A DNA stretch of 43,911 nucleotides from an uncultured Clostridia bacterium (GTDB lineage Bacteria; Bacillota; Clostridia; Christensenellales; CAG-138): contig CALVWJ010000002.1 in the NCBI GenBank assembly GCA_944366945.1, forward strand, positions 1 to 43,911. Reading direction: 5' to 3'. Under the pieces are notes generated by a model that did no database searches, was not told where the DNA came from, and worked only from the letters and a program-made list of their open reading frames with translations. Below, in pieces: positions 25,685 to 33,039 of the stretch. A program made the translations under genes and the position numbers. The first letter of the stretch is position 1. Every line of letters starts with the position of its first letter.

Positions 25685-26102
25685 CGGCGCCTCCTGTCCA
25701 ATCAGCTAGCCCCATGGCCCAATCGCCGCCCAAAGCCGATGCTGGATATGCTTCCACACCATCCAGGCTGCCTGGTTCCGGTGCCGATTGGAACAGCGCC
25801 GGCCTCTCCGCCTGGATGGTGTAAGCCGGCAATTCGGCCTCCCGTGCCTCCCAGGCAAAAGGGCCCATGCAAAGCCCCGGCTTTGGAGCCAGCAATGCGT
25901 CTAAGGCACCGTTGCCGATGTGAGCCTCCAGGTTCAATACATCCTCTGCCCTCAGCCGCACCGCCGCGCCGCCCATCCGCAACACCGCTGCGGCTCGAGC
26001 TGCGCTTTGGACTTGCTGTTGAGCGGCGGCTGCCCGTTCGGGCTGCCGTTCTTTCTCAAGCCCGCGGTCCTCACGGACCGCCTGCTGCGCCTGCCTCTCC
26101 AT
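25665..26102 (-). CDS. Unrecognised eCIS-operon protein with an IGN-type helix
   Basis: The 145-residue protein begins with a basic, Gln/Ala/Arg-rich helix (about 1-40), then RAEDVLNLEAHIGNGALDALLA, reminiscent of the LQxxIGNxAVxxLL motif common at the start of eCIS cargo and DUF4157 proteins, then an Ala/Pro-rich tail. AAGGAGA precedes its ATG by about 9 bases. It overlaps the YbjN-like gene by 20 bases. Pairing of a short IGN-motif protein with a chaperone-like protein invites the idea of a cargo or cargo adaptor, but I cannot assign a function. Confidence 0.6.
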   Translation of the reverse strand: MERQAQQAVREDRGLEKERQPERAAAAQQQVQSAARAAAVLRMGGAAVRLRAEDVLNLEAHIGNGALDALLAPKPGLCMGPFAWEAREAELPAYTIQAERPALFQSAPEPGSLDGVEAYPASALGGDWAMGLADWTGGADGQLSS

Positions 26103-26277
26103 GACTTCGTCTCCTTCCCTTTTCTGGGAATCCCGAGGATCGCCCCTGGGCTGTGCCTGCGCTCTTGGCGCCGGCCGCCCGCGGCGGTTCGCCGGACTCC
26201 GGCATCACCCCTCTCACTGCTTCTGGAAATTCATCATTCCCGTTCCTGCTCGTTCTCCGGCTCTTGCCCATCGCCAT
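26071..26277 (-). CDS. Possible small basic protein, low support
   Basis: A 68-codon frame bridges the otherwise empty 131 bases between two operon genes, overlapping each by about 30-45 bases. GGAGG sits 6 bases before its second ATG (protein then MGKSRRTSRNGNDEFPEAVR...). The product is Arg/Gly/Ser-rich and disordered-looking. For: position, ribosome site and the tight packing of this operon. Against: composition typical of a chance frame in GC-rich DNA and no family resemblance. Confidence 0.25.
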   Translation of the reverse strand: MAMGKSRRTSRNGNDEFPEAVRGVMPESGEPPRAAGAKSAGTAQGRSSGFPEKGRRRSHGEAGAAGGP

Positions 26278-27334
26278 CCTCCGGCGGAGTTGGCGGGGCT
26301 TCTGCCGCTTCCTGTCCCAGCATGTTCACAAGTTCCTCTGAAAAACCCGGCTGGGTAAAGGCGTCCAACGCCGCTGTGGCGCTGTCGGAGATGGAGCGGA
26401 GCGTTGTAATGAACCTTTGTTTCATCTGTTGCTTTTTCTCCATCAACGCCTCTGTTTTGACAATCGCGTGTTGCAGGATTTCTCTGCTCTGCGGATCTTG
26501 AACGTTTTTGAGCTTACCCCTGTATTCCGCCAACAGCGCCTGCTCTTTTTCATCATTGAGAAAGGGATAAGCTTTTTGCAGGGTCTGCGCCCCGCTCTCT
26601 TTTCCAAGCTGGTTTTTGCCGCTTGCAAGTTCCGCCATGGAATCCACTACCCGGCGGGCATCCCGCAGCACATCCACCACGAGCCCTACGGCTCCATCCG
26701 CTTCTCCCCGGTTGAACATCACTTGATCCGGCGTATGCCCGGTTACATTTCGCCGCTGGGAGCTTCCTTCAAATAATTTTCGTTGGCGCAGGTTCATCGG
26801 TTGAGACTGGCCCGCCGTGCGTTTTAAGCAGGAAAAGAGCATCATTTTGCCCGTACCCCGCAGCACTGCGCCTGCCAAGGTGCCACGATTAAAAGCAACT
26901 TGCGCGAACCTGCTCAAAAACATCTGCTGACCCGGCTCGTCAGTAGGCTCCACCATATCATCCATGCTGGATTGCTCCAAGAAACTCTCACGGCCGCGCT
27001 GCTGTGCGATCTGGCTCCAGTCGCCACCTGGCGTCCCTGCTTGAAGCCCCGCTGGCTGCTCTTGATCTTTCCGGTTTTCTGAAAGCCCCGGAACAATCTG
27101 CTTCATTTCCGTCTCAAACAGCATCCCGCTGCGTTCTCTTGCCTTGCGGCTCCCCATTAAATCGAAGGTTTTTTGAAAGTCTTCTGTAATATGCCGCACC
27201 GGGTCTCGGTTGTCAAAATAGTCCGCACCCACCGCAGCAGCCAGCTGTTTTCGTACCGTCTTCTCCAATCCGCTTCCGGCCTTTTGCCCGGGCACTTGCA
27301 CGGCTTTCTTTTTCCATTCCTGCAATCCGCCCAT
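26234..27334 (-). CDS. Unrecognised 366-residue helical protein at head of eCIS operon
   Basis: I do not recognise a family. The protein is mostly helical and charged: VRHITEDFQKTFDLMGSRKARERSGMLFETEMKQIV (about 45-85), a Gln-rich stretch, MNLRQRKLFEGSSQRRNVTGHTPDQVMFNRGEADGAVGLVVDVL (about 185-230), a long Lys/Gln/Glu helix (about 240-320) and an acidic Pro/Glu C-terminus (EAPPTPPEDGDGQEPENEQE). There is no signal peptide or membrane helix. GGAAGG lies 5 bases before the ATG, and the receiver-like gene stops 2 bases upstream, so the two are cotranslated. Cargo, assembly factor or regulator are all possible. Confidence 0.7.
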   Translation of the reverse strand: MGGLQEWKKKAVQVPGQKAGSGLEKTVRKQLAAAVGADYFDNRDPVRHITEDFQKTFDLMGSRKARERSGMLFETEMKQIVPGLSENRKDQEQPAGLQAGTPGGDWSQIAQQRGRESFLEQSSMDDMVEPTDEPGQQMFLSRFAQVAFNRGTLAGAVLRGTGKMMLFSCLKRTAGQSQPMNLRQRKLFEGSSQRRNVTGHTPDQVMFNRGEADGAVGLVVDVLRDARRVVDSMAELASGKNQLGKESGAQTLQKAYPFLNDEKEQALLAEYRGKLKNVQDPQSREILQHAIVKTEALMEKKQQMKQRFITTLRSISDSATAALDAFTQPGFSEELVNMLGQEAAEAPPTPPEDGDGQEPENEQERE

Positions 27335-27336
27335 CG

Positions 27337-27738
27337 CTACCTTCCATTCCCTATGCCGGCTAGCTTCATAGCCCGTACCACATTTTTAAACTCCACCGGC
27401 TTTACCACATAATCTGTTAAATGCAAGCGCACTCCCATAACAGCGTATTGGCTGGTGTCCGTCAGAAAAATCAGCCGAACTCTGGCATCCATTTCCCGTA
27501 GCCGGCGCACCGTAAGAAATCCCTCGGGGCCATCCTTGCTCAGCAGAATCGCATGGAAATGCCGCACTCGCATAGCCTCCACCAAATCCCCTACACGTTC
27601 ATAGCGCACAATCTGGGGCGGATTATCATAAAGCTGACAAATCTGTTGGACCCAGTGCTGAAGTTCTTGACCAGTATTCTTGTTTTCATCGCAAATCCCA
27701 ATCATCACCGAATCGGCACCGTTTCCTTCCCAATCCAT
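27337..27738 (-). CDS. Stand-alone receiver-like protein lacking the phosphoacceptor Asp
   Basis: The 133-residue protein has the alternating fold of a response-regulator receiver: VMIGICDENKNTGQELQ at the first strand, HAILLSKDGPEG at the third, RLIFLTDTSQYAVMGVRLHLTDYVVKPVEFKNVVRAM at the fourth and fifth, with the conserved Lys-Pro kept. Where the phosphorylated Asp normally ends the third strand the residue is Ser (ILLSKD). No output domain follows. It is the first gene behind the eCIS promoter, 2 bases before the next gene. A phosphorylation-independent partner of the nearby LytTR regulators, sharing the LytR-type receiver style, is a reasonable inference. The start is uncertain; an ATG 11 codons inside is possible. 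Confidence 0.7.
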   Translation of the reverse strand: MDWEGNGADSVMIGICDENKNTGQELQHWVQQICQLYDNPPQIVRYERVGDLVEAMRVRHFHAILLSKDGPEGFLTVRRLREMDARVRLIFLTDTSQYAVMGVRLHLTDYVVKPVEFKNVVRAMKLAGIGNGR

Positions 27739-27802
27739 AGAGTATGCATTCAGCTTTCACCCCTACAGATAGTACATATGAAAAAACCGCCTCGATATAT
27801 TT

Positions 27803-27843
27803 ATACCCCTCACCACGTTAAGGGTATTATATGATACCCCTCA
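27803..27843 (-). promoter_or_regulatory. Operator-like repeats over the eCIS promoter
   Basis: The decamer TGAGGGGTAT (minus strand) occurs exactly twice, at 27834-27843 and 27803-27812, 31 bases apart (about three helical turns). In addition GGGTAT and ATACCC form an inverted repeat (27822-27839) that covers the -10 hexamer. Such placement is typical of a repressor site. The cognate regulator is unknown. Confidence 0.6.
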
Positions 27844-27854
27844 TTCGATGTCTA
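27826..27854 (-). promoter_or_regulatory. Sigma-A promoter of the eCIS operon
   Basis: On the minus strand TAGACA (27849-27854) is separated by 17 bases from TATAAT (27826-27831), five of six and six of six matches to consensus. It would start RNA near 27819, about 80 bases before the first gene. No other promoter of this quality was noticed on the minus strand within 1-27738, so it may drive a transcript of more than 27 kb. Confidence 0.75.
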
Positions 27855-27859
27855 CCGAA

Positions 27860-27885
27860 TTGTCATAAAACGCGAATACTTGTCA
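27860..27885 (-). promoter_or_regulatory. Direct repeats upstream of the eCIS -35, candidate activator site
   Basis: TGACAA (minus strand) occurs at 27880-27885 and 27860-27865, exactly 20 bases apart, each followed closely by TTCG. The pair ends 5 bases upstream of the -35. Pairs of short direct repeats about two helical turns apart are the known form of LytTR binding sites, and two LytTR genes lie just upstream. Sequence match to any specific LytTR consensus is not claimed. Confidence 0.45.
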
Positions 27886-27898
27886 CGAATGGATGCTT

Positions 27899-28597
27899 CT
27901 AACTTCTTCCTAACGCCCAGTTTTTCGTTTCCACCAGTTGCGCCTCGCTTACCGGTACTGAAGCCCCATTGTCGAGCAATAGATTCCGCCCATCCATTCC
28001 CGCCACATGGCTCCTGTTTACCAGATAGCGCCTGTGACAGCGAAAAAATTGCGGGCTTGGCAAACTTGCCTGCAACTCATTCAGCGCACGATTGGTTGGG
28101 ATAATTTCTTGCGCCAGGCAAATCTGGCTTGTGCGGCCAGAGACGGTTATATATAAAATATCCGCCAACAACAGCTTACGAGGCCGCCGGGCGAACACAA
28201 CAGTGATGCTATTCATAGTGGAAAGAAAGATATTCCTATTCCAATTGAGCAATTCCTGCAATTGGTGGGGAAAAACGGGTTTTAGAAAAAAACCTGCAGG
28301 GTGGACTTGGTAGCAGGTCAAGGCGGGTGAGCTATCACGGGAAAGAAAAACGATCTGGCAATTGTCTCCATTCTGGCGCAGCTTGCGGGCTACCTCCAGC
28401 CCCGGCGTTCCTGCAAGCCCAACATCCAAAAAAAGAATAGCATAGCGGTTGCGCGCATAAGCAAGTAAAAATTCTTCGGAGGTGGAATAGGTGCACACCT
28501 GCGCCTGCGCTCCTGTTGTATGCAGCCAATCACACACCATTTGGGAGAGGCGGGCCGACTCCTGTTGATCCCCAGTACAAATGGCAATGCTGATCAT
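27899..28597 (-). CDS. LytTR-family response regulator (second copy)
   Basis: The 232-residue protein has a receiver domain (1-115) with phosphoacceptor Asp in ILFLDVGLAGTPG and Lys-Pro in GFFLKPVFP, then a LytTR DNA-binding domain (about 130-228: LLLADILYITVSGRTSQI, FFRCHRRYLVNRSHVAGM). The first acidic pair, usually Asp-Asp after strand one, is weakened (ICTGDQQ). It lies 35 bases after the other LytTR gene in the same direction and 160 bases upstream of the eCIS operon start, so it may regulate the injection system. No histidine kinase gene is near. Confidence 0.9.
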   Translation of the reverse strand: MISIAICTGDQQESARLSQMVCDWLHTTGAQAQVCTYSTSEEFLLAYARNRYAILFLDVGLAGTPGLEVARKLRQNGDNCQIVFLSRDSSPALTCYQVHPAGFFLKPVFPHQLQELLNWNRNIFLSTMNSITVVFARRPRKLLLADILYITVSGRTSQICLAQEIIPTNRALNELQASLPSPQFFRCHRRYLVNRSHVAGMDGRNLLLDNGASVPVSEAQLVETKNWALGRS

Positions 28598-28632
28598 AAT
28601 GCTGCCTTATCCTTCCTGTTTGTTTTTTTGTT

Positions 28633-29349
28633 TCAAAAGCATTCCCGTACCTTTTGGAACATCCAATCGCTAAAATTCTGTTTTACTTTCGTCCGCAGCG
28701 CAGCACCAATTGGAACTTTCATTCCATCCTGCAGGAGAAAGTCAGACGTACTCATATTGGAAACGAAGTTCATATTCACAATATAGCTGCGATGACACCT
28801 TAAAAAATCCCCGGGCAATTCTCGCTCCAGCTCCGTTAAGCTGCGGTTGGTCGAATAAACCCGGCTTTTTGTATGGATAACGGCCTCCCTGCCATATACC
28901 TCGATGTACCGAATATCAGAAAGAATCAATTGCACACGTTCACGCTCAAAGGTAATTTCCAGGGCTTGGGCCATAGGCGATATATTTTCCAAGCACCAAT
29001 CTAGCGTTTCGGTCAAATCTTCTTTCGTATAAGGCTTAAGCAAATATCCCGCCGCATACACTTCATAACTCTCCAGAGCATGATCTGCGCTCACTGTAAC
29101 AAACACCAGCTGGCACGCTGTATCTTGTTCCCGGATGGCTTTTGCCACATTGATTCCTCGCATCATAGGCATATAAATGTCCAGAAACAAAACCTGGTAT
29201 TTGCCAGGCGTAAAACAATCCAGCATTTGCTTTCCATCGGGAAATAGGTCTACCTCAATCTTCAGCTTATGTTCGAGGCAATATTCCTGAACCATGGCTT
29301 GAAGCCTGCGCCGGTCTACCGCCTGGTCATCACAAATAGCAAAGCGCAA
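28633..29349 (-). CDS. LytTR-family response regulator (first copy)
   Basis: The 238-residue protein has a complete receiver: ICDDQAV acidic pair, phosphoacceptor in VLFLDIYMPMMRG, and YLLKPYTKEDL. A LytTR domain follows (about 135-235: VQLILSDIRYIEVYGREAVIHTKSR, FLRCHRSYIVNMNFVSNM). It begins with TTG, preceded by GGGG. A perfect-consensus promoter lies about 180 bases upstream with a long leader. It is a paralogue of the next gene; together with the receiver-like orphan this makes three receiver proteins in a row leading into the eCIS genes. Confidence 0.92.
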   Translation of the reverse strand: MRFAICDDQAVDRRRLQAMVQEYCLEHKLKIEVDLFPDGKQMLDCFTPGKYQVLFLDIYMPMMRGINVAKAIREQDTACQLVFVTVSADHALESYEVYAAGYLLKPYTKEDLTETLDWCLENISPMAQALEITFERERVQLILSDIRYIEVYGREAVIHTKSRVYSTNRSLTELERELPGDFLRCHRSYIVNMNFVSNMSTSDFLLQDGMKVPIGAALRTKVKQNFSDWMFQKVRECF

Positions 29350-29520
29350 GTTTTTCGCCCCTTTTCTCCTATTCCGTGTAATAATACCATTCTTTCAATT
29401 TAAGGCTCACCAGCAAGCATGGTTTGCAAGCGCCTTTGAAGATAACGTTCTCATGCATGTATATGCATGTATAGCATGCGTCATAGTGGTATTCCATGCC
29501 AATATACAGCAATTATATAC
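29350..29520 (-). other. Long untranslated leader of the LytTR genes
   Basis: About 170 bases separate the predicted RNA start from the TTG start codon. The leader holds TGCATG-type short palindromes three times within 29452-29478 (joined by TATA) and an AT-rich end. No reading frame or riboswitch class is recognised. The repeats can form alternative small hairpins and could be operator or structure elements. Confidence 0.4.
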
Positions 29521-29527
29521 AGAAGTC

Positions 29528-29556
29528 ATTATACGTTTGCCCCCAAGATTTGTCAA
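29528..29556 (-). promoter_or_regulatory. Perfect-consensus sigma-A promoter for the LytTR genes
   Basis: The minus strand reads TTGACA (29551-29556), 17 bases, TATAAT (29528-29533), identical to consensus at both hexamers and in spacing. It points to the LytTR pair and lies just behind the sfsA stop codon. A second TATAAT (29512-29517) lies 16 bases further without a good -35. Confidence 0.85.
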
Positions 29557-29586
29557 TATTCGCGCCTAACCATCTTAGTTGGAAGC

Positions 29587-30264
29587 TTATGGCAATAGCA
29601 CCGATATAGGGTTCTGACAGAATAGACCTCCTTTCTCCACGCAGCAATCTACCGCATGGATATGCACTCCAGCAGCGGCGGCTTTGCGCAGTGCCTGCCC
29701 GAAGGCTGGATCAATGTTATCGTTTGGCTGAAAGCAGCGCGGTCCATCCATCTGGATGACAAACAGCATCCATGCCTCCTTTCCTTCCGCAGCTAACTTT
29801 ATTAAAGTATGCAGGTGTTTGACGCCTCGGGCGGTTGGCGCATCGGGGAACATGGCTATGCCCGCCTTTTCCAAGGTGCATCCCTTTACCTCAATGTAAA
29901 CCTGTCGCTCCCCTACCTCAGCATAGAGATCCAGCCTGGAATCCCCCACCCGGTATTCTCTGCGCACAGAGGTTAATCCCGGAAAAAGTCTTTTCAAATA
30001 TTCTTCTGCCACCTGGTTGGGCGCTTGGCTGTCTATGTTGATTAGAAGTTGTTCTTTATACACCGCTATTAAGTCATACGCAGTTTTGCGGTCGGGCCGT
30101 TGCGCCTCCGCCAGGATTACCTCTGCACCAGGCTGGAGCAATTCCTGGCATCGTCCTGTGTTTTTTACATGGCAGACCACCTGTTTCCCATCCAGCTCTA
30201 CCAAAGCGATAAACCGGTTTGGGCGGGCAAGGAACCACCCCTGCTGAACCTGTGCGTATCGCAT
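29587..30264 (-). CDS. sfsA: SfsA-family protein (sugar fermentation stimulation protein)
   Basis: The 225-residue protein matches SfsA throughout: FIALVELDGKQVVCHVKNTGRCQELLQPGAEVIL near the start (OB-like part), RVGDSRLDLYAEVGERQVYIEVKGCTLEKAGIAMFPDAPTARGVKHLHTL in the middle, with nuclease-like acidic residues, and VIQMDGPRCFQPNDNIDPAF near the end. The family has been linked to maltose-gene expression in E. coli and has a nuclease-like fold; exact function is unsettled. It has GGAGGA before the ATG and its own extended -10 promoter. Confidence 0.95.
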   Translation of the reverse strand: MRYAQVQQGWFLARPNRFIALVELDGKQVVCHVKNTGRCQELLQPGAEVILAEAQRPDRKTAYDLIAVYKEQLLINIDSQAPNQVAEEYLKRLFPGLTSVRREYRVGDSRLDLYAEVGERQVYIEVKGCTLEKAGIAMFPDAPTARGVKHLHTLIKLAAEGKEAWMLFVIQMDGPRCFQPNDNIDPAFGQALRKAAAAGVHIHAVDCCVEKGGLFCQNPISVLLP

Positions 30265-30300
30265 TTGTTTTCCTCCTCAAGGCGCAAAGCGTTTTCTGCT

Positions 30301-30309
30301 ATTATAGCA
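30301..30309 (-). promoter_or_regulatory. Extended -10 promoter of sfsA
   Basis: The minus strand reads TGCTATAAT, an extended -10 (TGn plus TATAAT), about 37 bases before the sfsA start with GGAGGA between. No good -35 is seen 17 bases upstream, as is usual for extended -10 promoters. Confidence 0.55.
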
Positions 30310-30921
30310 CATGCCCCTTGTGGGTGTTTTACTCTATATATCTATGGCTCAGTATGCATGGATATGCCCCTTGCATCGCAAAAATGCGGTTGAATTACCC
30401 CGTTTTTCTAAGAAACCAGTCAATTAAGAGTGCCGCTGTTTATGTATAAATTTAAAGTATAAACACGCGCGATACGGTTTTTCCAGTTTTTATGGAAAAC
30501 CCATTTAAGCAGTCTGCTGTTTGCAGGGGCCGAAGCCTTCCATGCTGCATGATGGAAATACTTTCTCCCAAAATAGCAGATTTGCAACTCGTTTTACCAT
30601 TCTGGCAAAAACCAGCCTCCCTGGAGTTCATGCAACCGTACAGTCATAGAACCGAAGAAACCGAATGCAGCTCCTCGCACGCACAAACTGCACCAAAGAA
30701 TTTTTATATTTATTATTTATATAGAATGGTGGCCGTACTCTTAGAGCAATGGAACGAGCCCGCCGCCACCTAAGGATTTATGGGATTGATTTGTGTTGCT
30801 TTATTCGGGCTAGGCGCTCCGGCGGAGCGGCGTCCATCCTGCAATGCGTGATTTGCATTTTGTTTTCCAGCCGTTTTACGCAAGAGGGAACCGCTGAACT
30901 GCGATTCCCTCTCCCTTGCAA
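30310..30921. other. Stretch without a supported gene between sfsA and the efflux gene
   Basis: The frames here are short, unlike known proteins and lack ribosome sites. The stretch is AT-rich near 30430-30480 and 30700-30725. It holds three hairpins: near 30476-30501 (GGTTTTTCCA/TGGAAAACC, one bulge), 30815-30829 (CGCTCCG/CGGAGCG) and the one at 30883-30912 just behind the efflux gene. No tRNA, insertion sequence or CRISPR repeat is visible. Confidence 0.5.
30883..30912 (-). terminator. Hairpin behind the efflux gene, possible terminator
   Basis: An 8-bp stem (AGAGGGAA at 30883-30890 with TTCCCTCT at 30905-30912) lies 9 bases after the stop codon of the efflux gene on the minus strand. The U-run is poor (TGCGTAAAAC follows), so termination efficiency is uncertain. 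Confidence 0.45.
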
Positions 30922-32100
30922 TTAGTTTACCCCTGCATGATCTACGTCCACCGAAAGGATGCAATGATATGCCGGGTTTAAGCGCGCAGCCTCATCTGCA
31001 ACGCGCTGCTTGAGTGCTACAACTGCTTCCGGTTTCATGCCAGGCTGAACAACGATATCAAACAGCAGGTTTGTGCGGTTCTCCCCGCGCACCATGCGGA
31101 AGTCATGAAACCGCAGGGCAGGGTCAATGCTAGCGAGAACCCCTGCGATCTCATCCTTCGCCACGTTAAGCGCAGCATTATCCACCTCGATTGGATCCAG
31201 GTGCAACGTAAGCAGGATTCCCATCTGTGCGCCGATTTCCCGTTCCGCAGTGTCTATTGTTTCGTGAATAGCCATCAAATCGCAATCTGACCGAACCTCC
31301 GCGTGTGCGCTTGCAATGCGTTTGCCCGGCCCATAGCTGTGCACCATAATGTCATGGATCCCAATGATCCCATCATAGGCTAGGATCCGATCCGTAAGCT
31401 CTGCCACGGTCTTTGGATCCGGAGCTTCCCCCATCAAAGGGCTGATGGTGTCCCGCAGGATTGTGATGCCGGAATACAGCACAAACCCCGCAACTATAAC
31501 CCCGATATAGCCATCGATATTGACGCCCTTAAAGTAGCCGACCACGCTGGAAATTAGGATAGCCCCCGTGCTGATCACATCCGATATGCTGTCGCTGGTT
31601 GCCGCGCTCATCGTTGATGAATGAATCCTGCGGCCGATATTGGAGGTAAAACGGCTCATCCAGAATTTCACCAAAATGGAAAGCACCAGAACCACAATCA
31701 TTGCAACGCTGAATTCCACAGGCTCCGGCGCAATAATCTTCAAAACGGATTCACGCCCAAGCTCAAACCCAACGATTAAAATTAAGAACGCTATTATCAG
31801 CGCCGCTATATATTCCATGCGCGCATGGCCATAGGGATGCTCCCGATCTGCCGGCTTCCCCGCCATTTTGGATCCGATGAGCATCACGGCGGAAGATCCC
31901 ACGTCCGAAAGGTTATTGACCGCATCCGCTTGAATTGCAATCGAGCCGCTTATGATACCTATGATGAATTTCATGGCACAGAGGATCAAATTGCATGCAA
32001 TCCCAACGATCCCCGCCAAAATGCCGTATGCCTCCCGCACCGAAGCATCCTCCGTGCGTTCCGGTGTTTTGATGAAAAATCGCACTAGCAATTCCGTCAT
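30922..32100 (-). CDS. Cation diffusion facilitator (metal efflux)
   Basis: The start at 32100 gives a 392-residue protein MTELLVRFFIKTPERTEDASVREAYG with a GAGGGGG ribosome site. The membrane part has the CDF metal motif in IQADAVNNLSDVGSSAVML (Asp residues of helix 2) and SAATSDSISDVISTGAILI (helix 5), six predicted helices in all. The cytoplasmic end has the metallochaperone-like fold (GIHDIMVHSYGPGKRIASAHAEV) plus an extra C-terminal domain. Such antiporters export Zn, Mn or Fe; the metal is not readable here. The ATG overlaps the sirtuin stop (ATGA), so both are cotranslated. Confidence 0.93.
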   Translation of the reverse strand: MTELLVRFFIKTPERTEDASVREAYGILAGIVGIACNLILCAMKFIIGIISGSIAIQADAVNNLSDVGSSAVMLIGSKMAGKPADREHPYGHARMEYIAALIIAFLILIVGFELGRESVLKIIAPEPVEFSVAMIVVLVLSILVKFWMSRFTSNIGRRIHSSTMSAATSDSISDVISTGAILISSVVGYFKGVNIDGYIGVIVAGFVLYSGITILRDTISPLMGEAPDPKTVAELTDRILAYDGIIGIHDIMVHSYGPGKRIASAHAEVRSDCDLMAIHETIDTAEREIGAQMGILLTLHLDPIEVDNAALNVAKDEIAGVLASIDPALRFHDFRMVRGENRTNLLFDIVVQPGMKPEAVVALKQRVADEAARLNPAYHCILSVDVDHAGVN

Positions 32101-32849
32101 GCCTGTTCCCCCTCGCCCTCCATTTTTATTGCTTCCCACAGCACTTCTCCAATCGAGGCATGCAGCACCAGGTTCGCACGGTCATCATATGGTGTTTCGC
32201 TCTTGTTGATGAGTACCAACCGATTGCCGCGGTAATAATCGATCAACCCAGCGGCCGGGTATACCGCAAGCGATGTCCCACCCACGATCAGCATATCCGC
32301 GCGCATGATGTGCGCAATTGCGCTTCGCAGCACATCCGAATCTAGGCCTTCCTCATAAAGCACCACTTCCGGCTTGATAATTCCGCCGCAAGGGCAGTGC
32401 GGAACGCCTTCGCTTGAAGAAATTGCATCAGGCCCAAATACCCTTCCGCACTGCATGCAGCGGTTGCGGTAAATGCTCCCATGGAGTTCAAGCACGTTTT
32501 TGCTGCCTGCTTTTTGGTGCAACCCATCCACGTTTTGGGTAATCACAGCTGTTAACTTTCCTCTTTTTTCCAACTCTGCCAATGCAGCATGCGCCCGGTT
32601 AGGCTGCACATCCGTAACGAGAAGCGAGCTGCGATAATATGCAAAGAAACGTTCTGGATACTGCATAAAAAAGCTGTGGGACAGGAGCACTTCCGGCGTT
32701 TCCCCAAAAGCGCGGATGGCAGAAAAATGGCCTTCCTCACTTCTAAAATCCGGAATTCCGCTTTCTGTAGATACACCTGCTCCACCCAGGAAAGCGATGC
32801 GCCCGGATTCGTTGATCATGGCACGCAGTCTGCATATCTGCTGCTTCAA
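32097..32849 (-). CDS. Sirtuin NAD-dependent protein deacylase
   Basis: The sequence has all sirtuin hallmarks: GGAGVSTESGIPDFRS (NAD binding), ITQNVDGLHQKAGS with the catalytic His in LELHGS, a Cys4 zinc site (CMQCGRVF and CPCGG) and IVGGTSLAVYPAAGL. About 250 residues is the normal size. I chose TTG at 32847-32849 because GGAAGGGGAG lies 6 bases before it; the ATG at 32865-32867 is the alternative. Frames extending further upstream would run into the divergent aminotransferase gene and have no homology. It overlaps the cation efflux gene by 4 bases. Confidence 0.93.
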   Translation of the reverse strand: MKQQICRLRAMINESGRIAFLGGAGVSTESGIPDFRSEEGHFSAIRAFGETPEVLLSHSFFMQYPERFFAYYRSSLLVTDVQPNRAHAALAELEKRGKLTAVITQNVDGLHQKAGSKNVLELHGSIYRNRCMQCGRVFGPDAISSSEGVPHCPCGGIIKPEVVLYEEGLDSDVLRSAIAHIMRADMLIVGGTSLAVYPAAGLIDYYRGNRLVLINKSETPYDDRANLVLHASIGEVLWEAIKMEGEGEQA

Positions 32850-32937
32850 ATGCGTCTCCCCTTCCATACATTGCTGCCATCCATTGTAACATCCCGCCCC
32901 TGTGCCTGTAAACCGCAAGAAAAGTTCTATATGGGTA

Positions 32938-32966
32938 TTTACTTTGCCATTCTTTTTCGGTACAAT
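32938..32966 (+). promoter_or_regulatory. Promoter of the aminotransferase gene
   Basis: TTTACT (32938-32943), 17 bases, TACAAT (32961-32966). The hexamers match consensus at 4 and 5 of 6 positions. The predicted leader is about 65 bases and contains AGGAGG at 33024-33029. Confidence 0.55.
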
Positions 32967-33039
32967 TACATCATGAAGTGAATCTTGCATTGATGAAGGA
33001 AAACTTGCATTATTGTTGCGATTAGGAGGTTGAAACACA

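Noticed and set aside
37..27738. Intact or remnant contractile prophage rather than an eCIS
   Set aside because: There are no capsid, portal, terminase, integrase or lysis genes, and the set (LysM Afp7-like, two large J-like proteins, DUF4255, DUF6760) is that of eCIS loci.
29452..29478. TGCATG/TATA repeats as a mobile element end or attachment site
   Set aside because: No integrase, transposase or target duplication is present nearby; treated as leader structure.
30492..30773. 93-codon plus-strand frame between sfsA and the efflux gene
   Set aside because: No ribosome site, Cys/His/Pro composition of a chance frame, no resemblance to a family.
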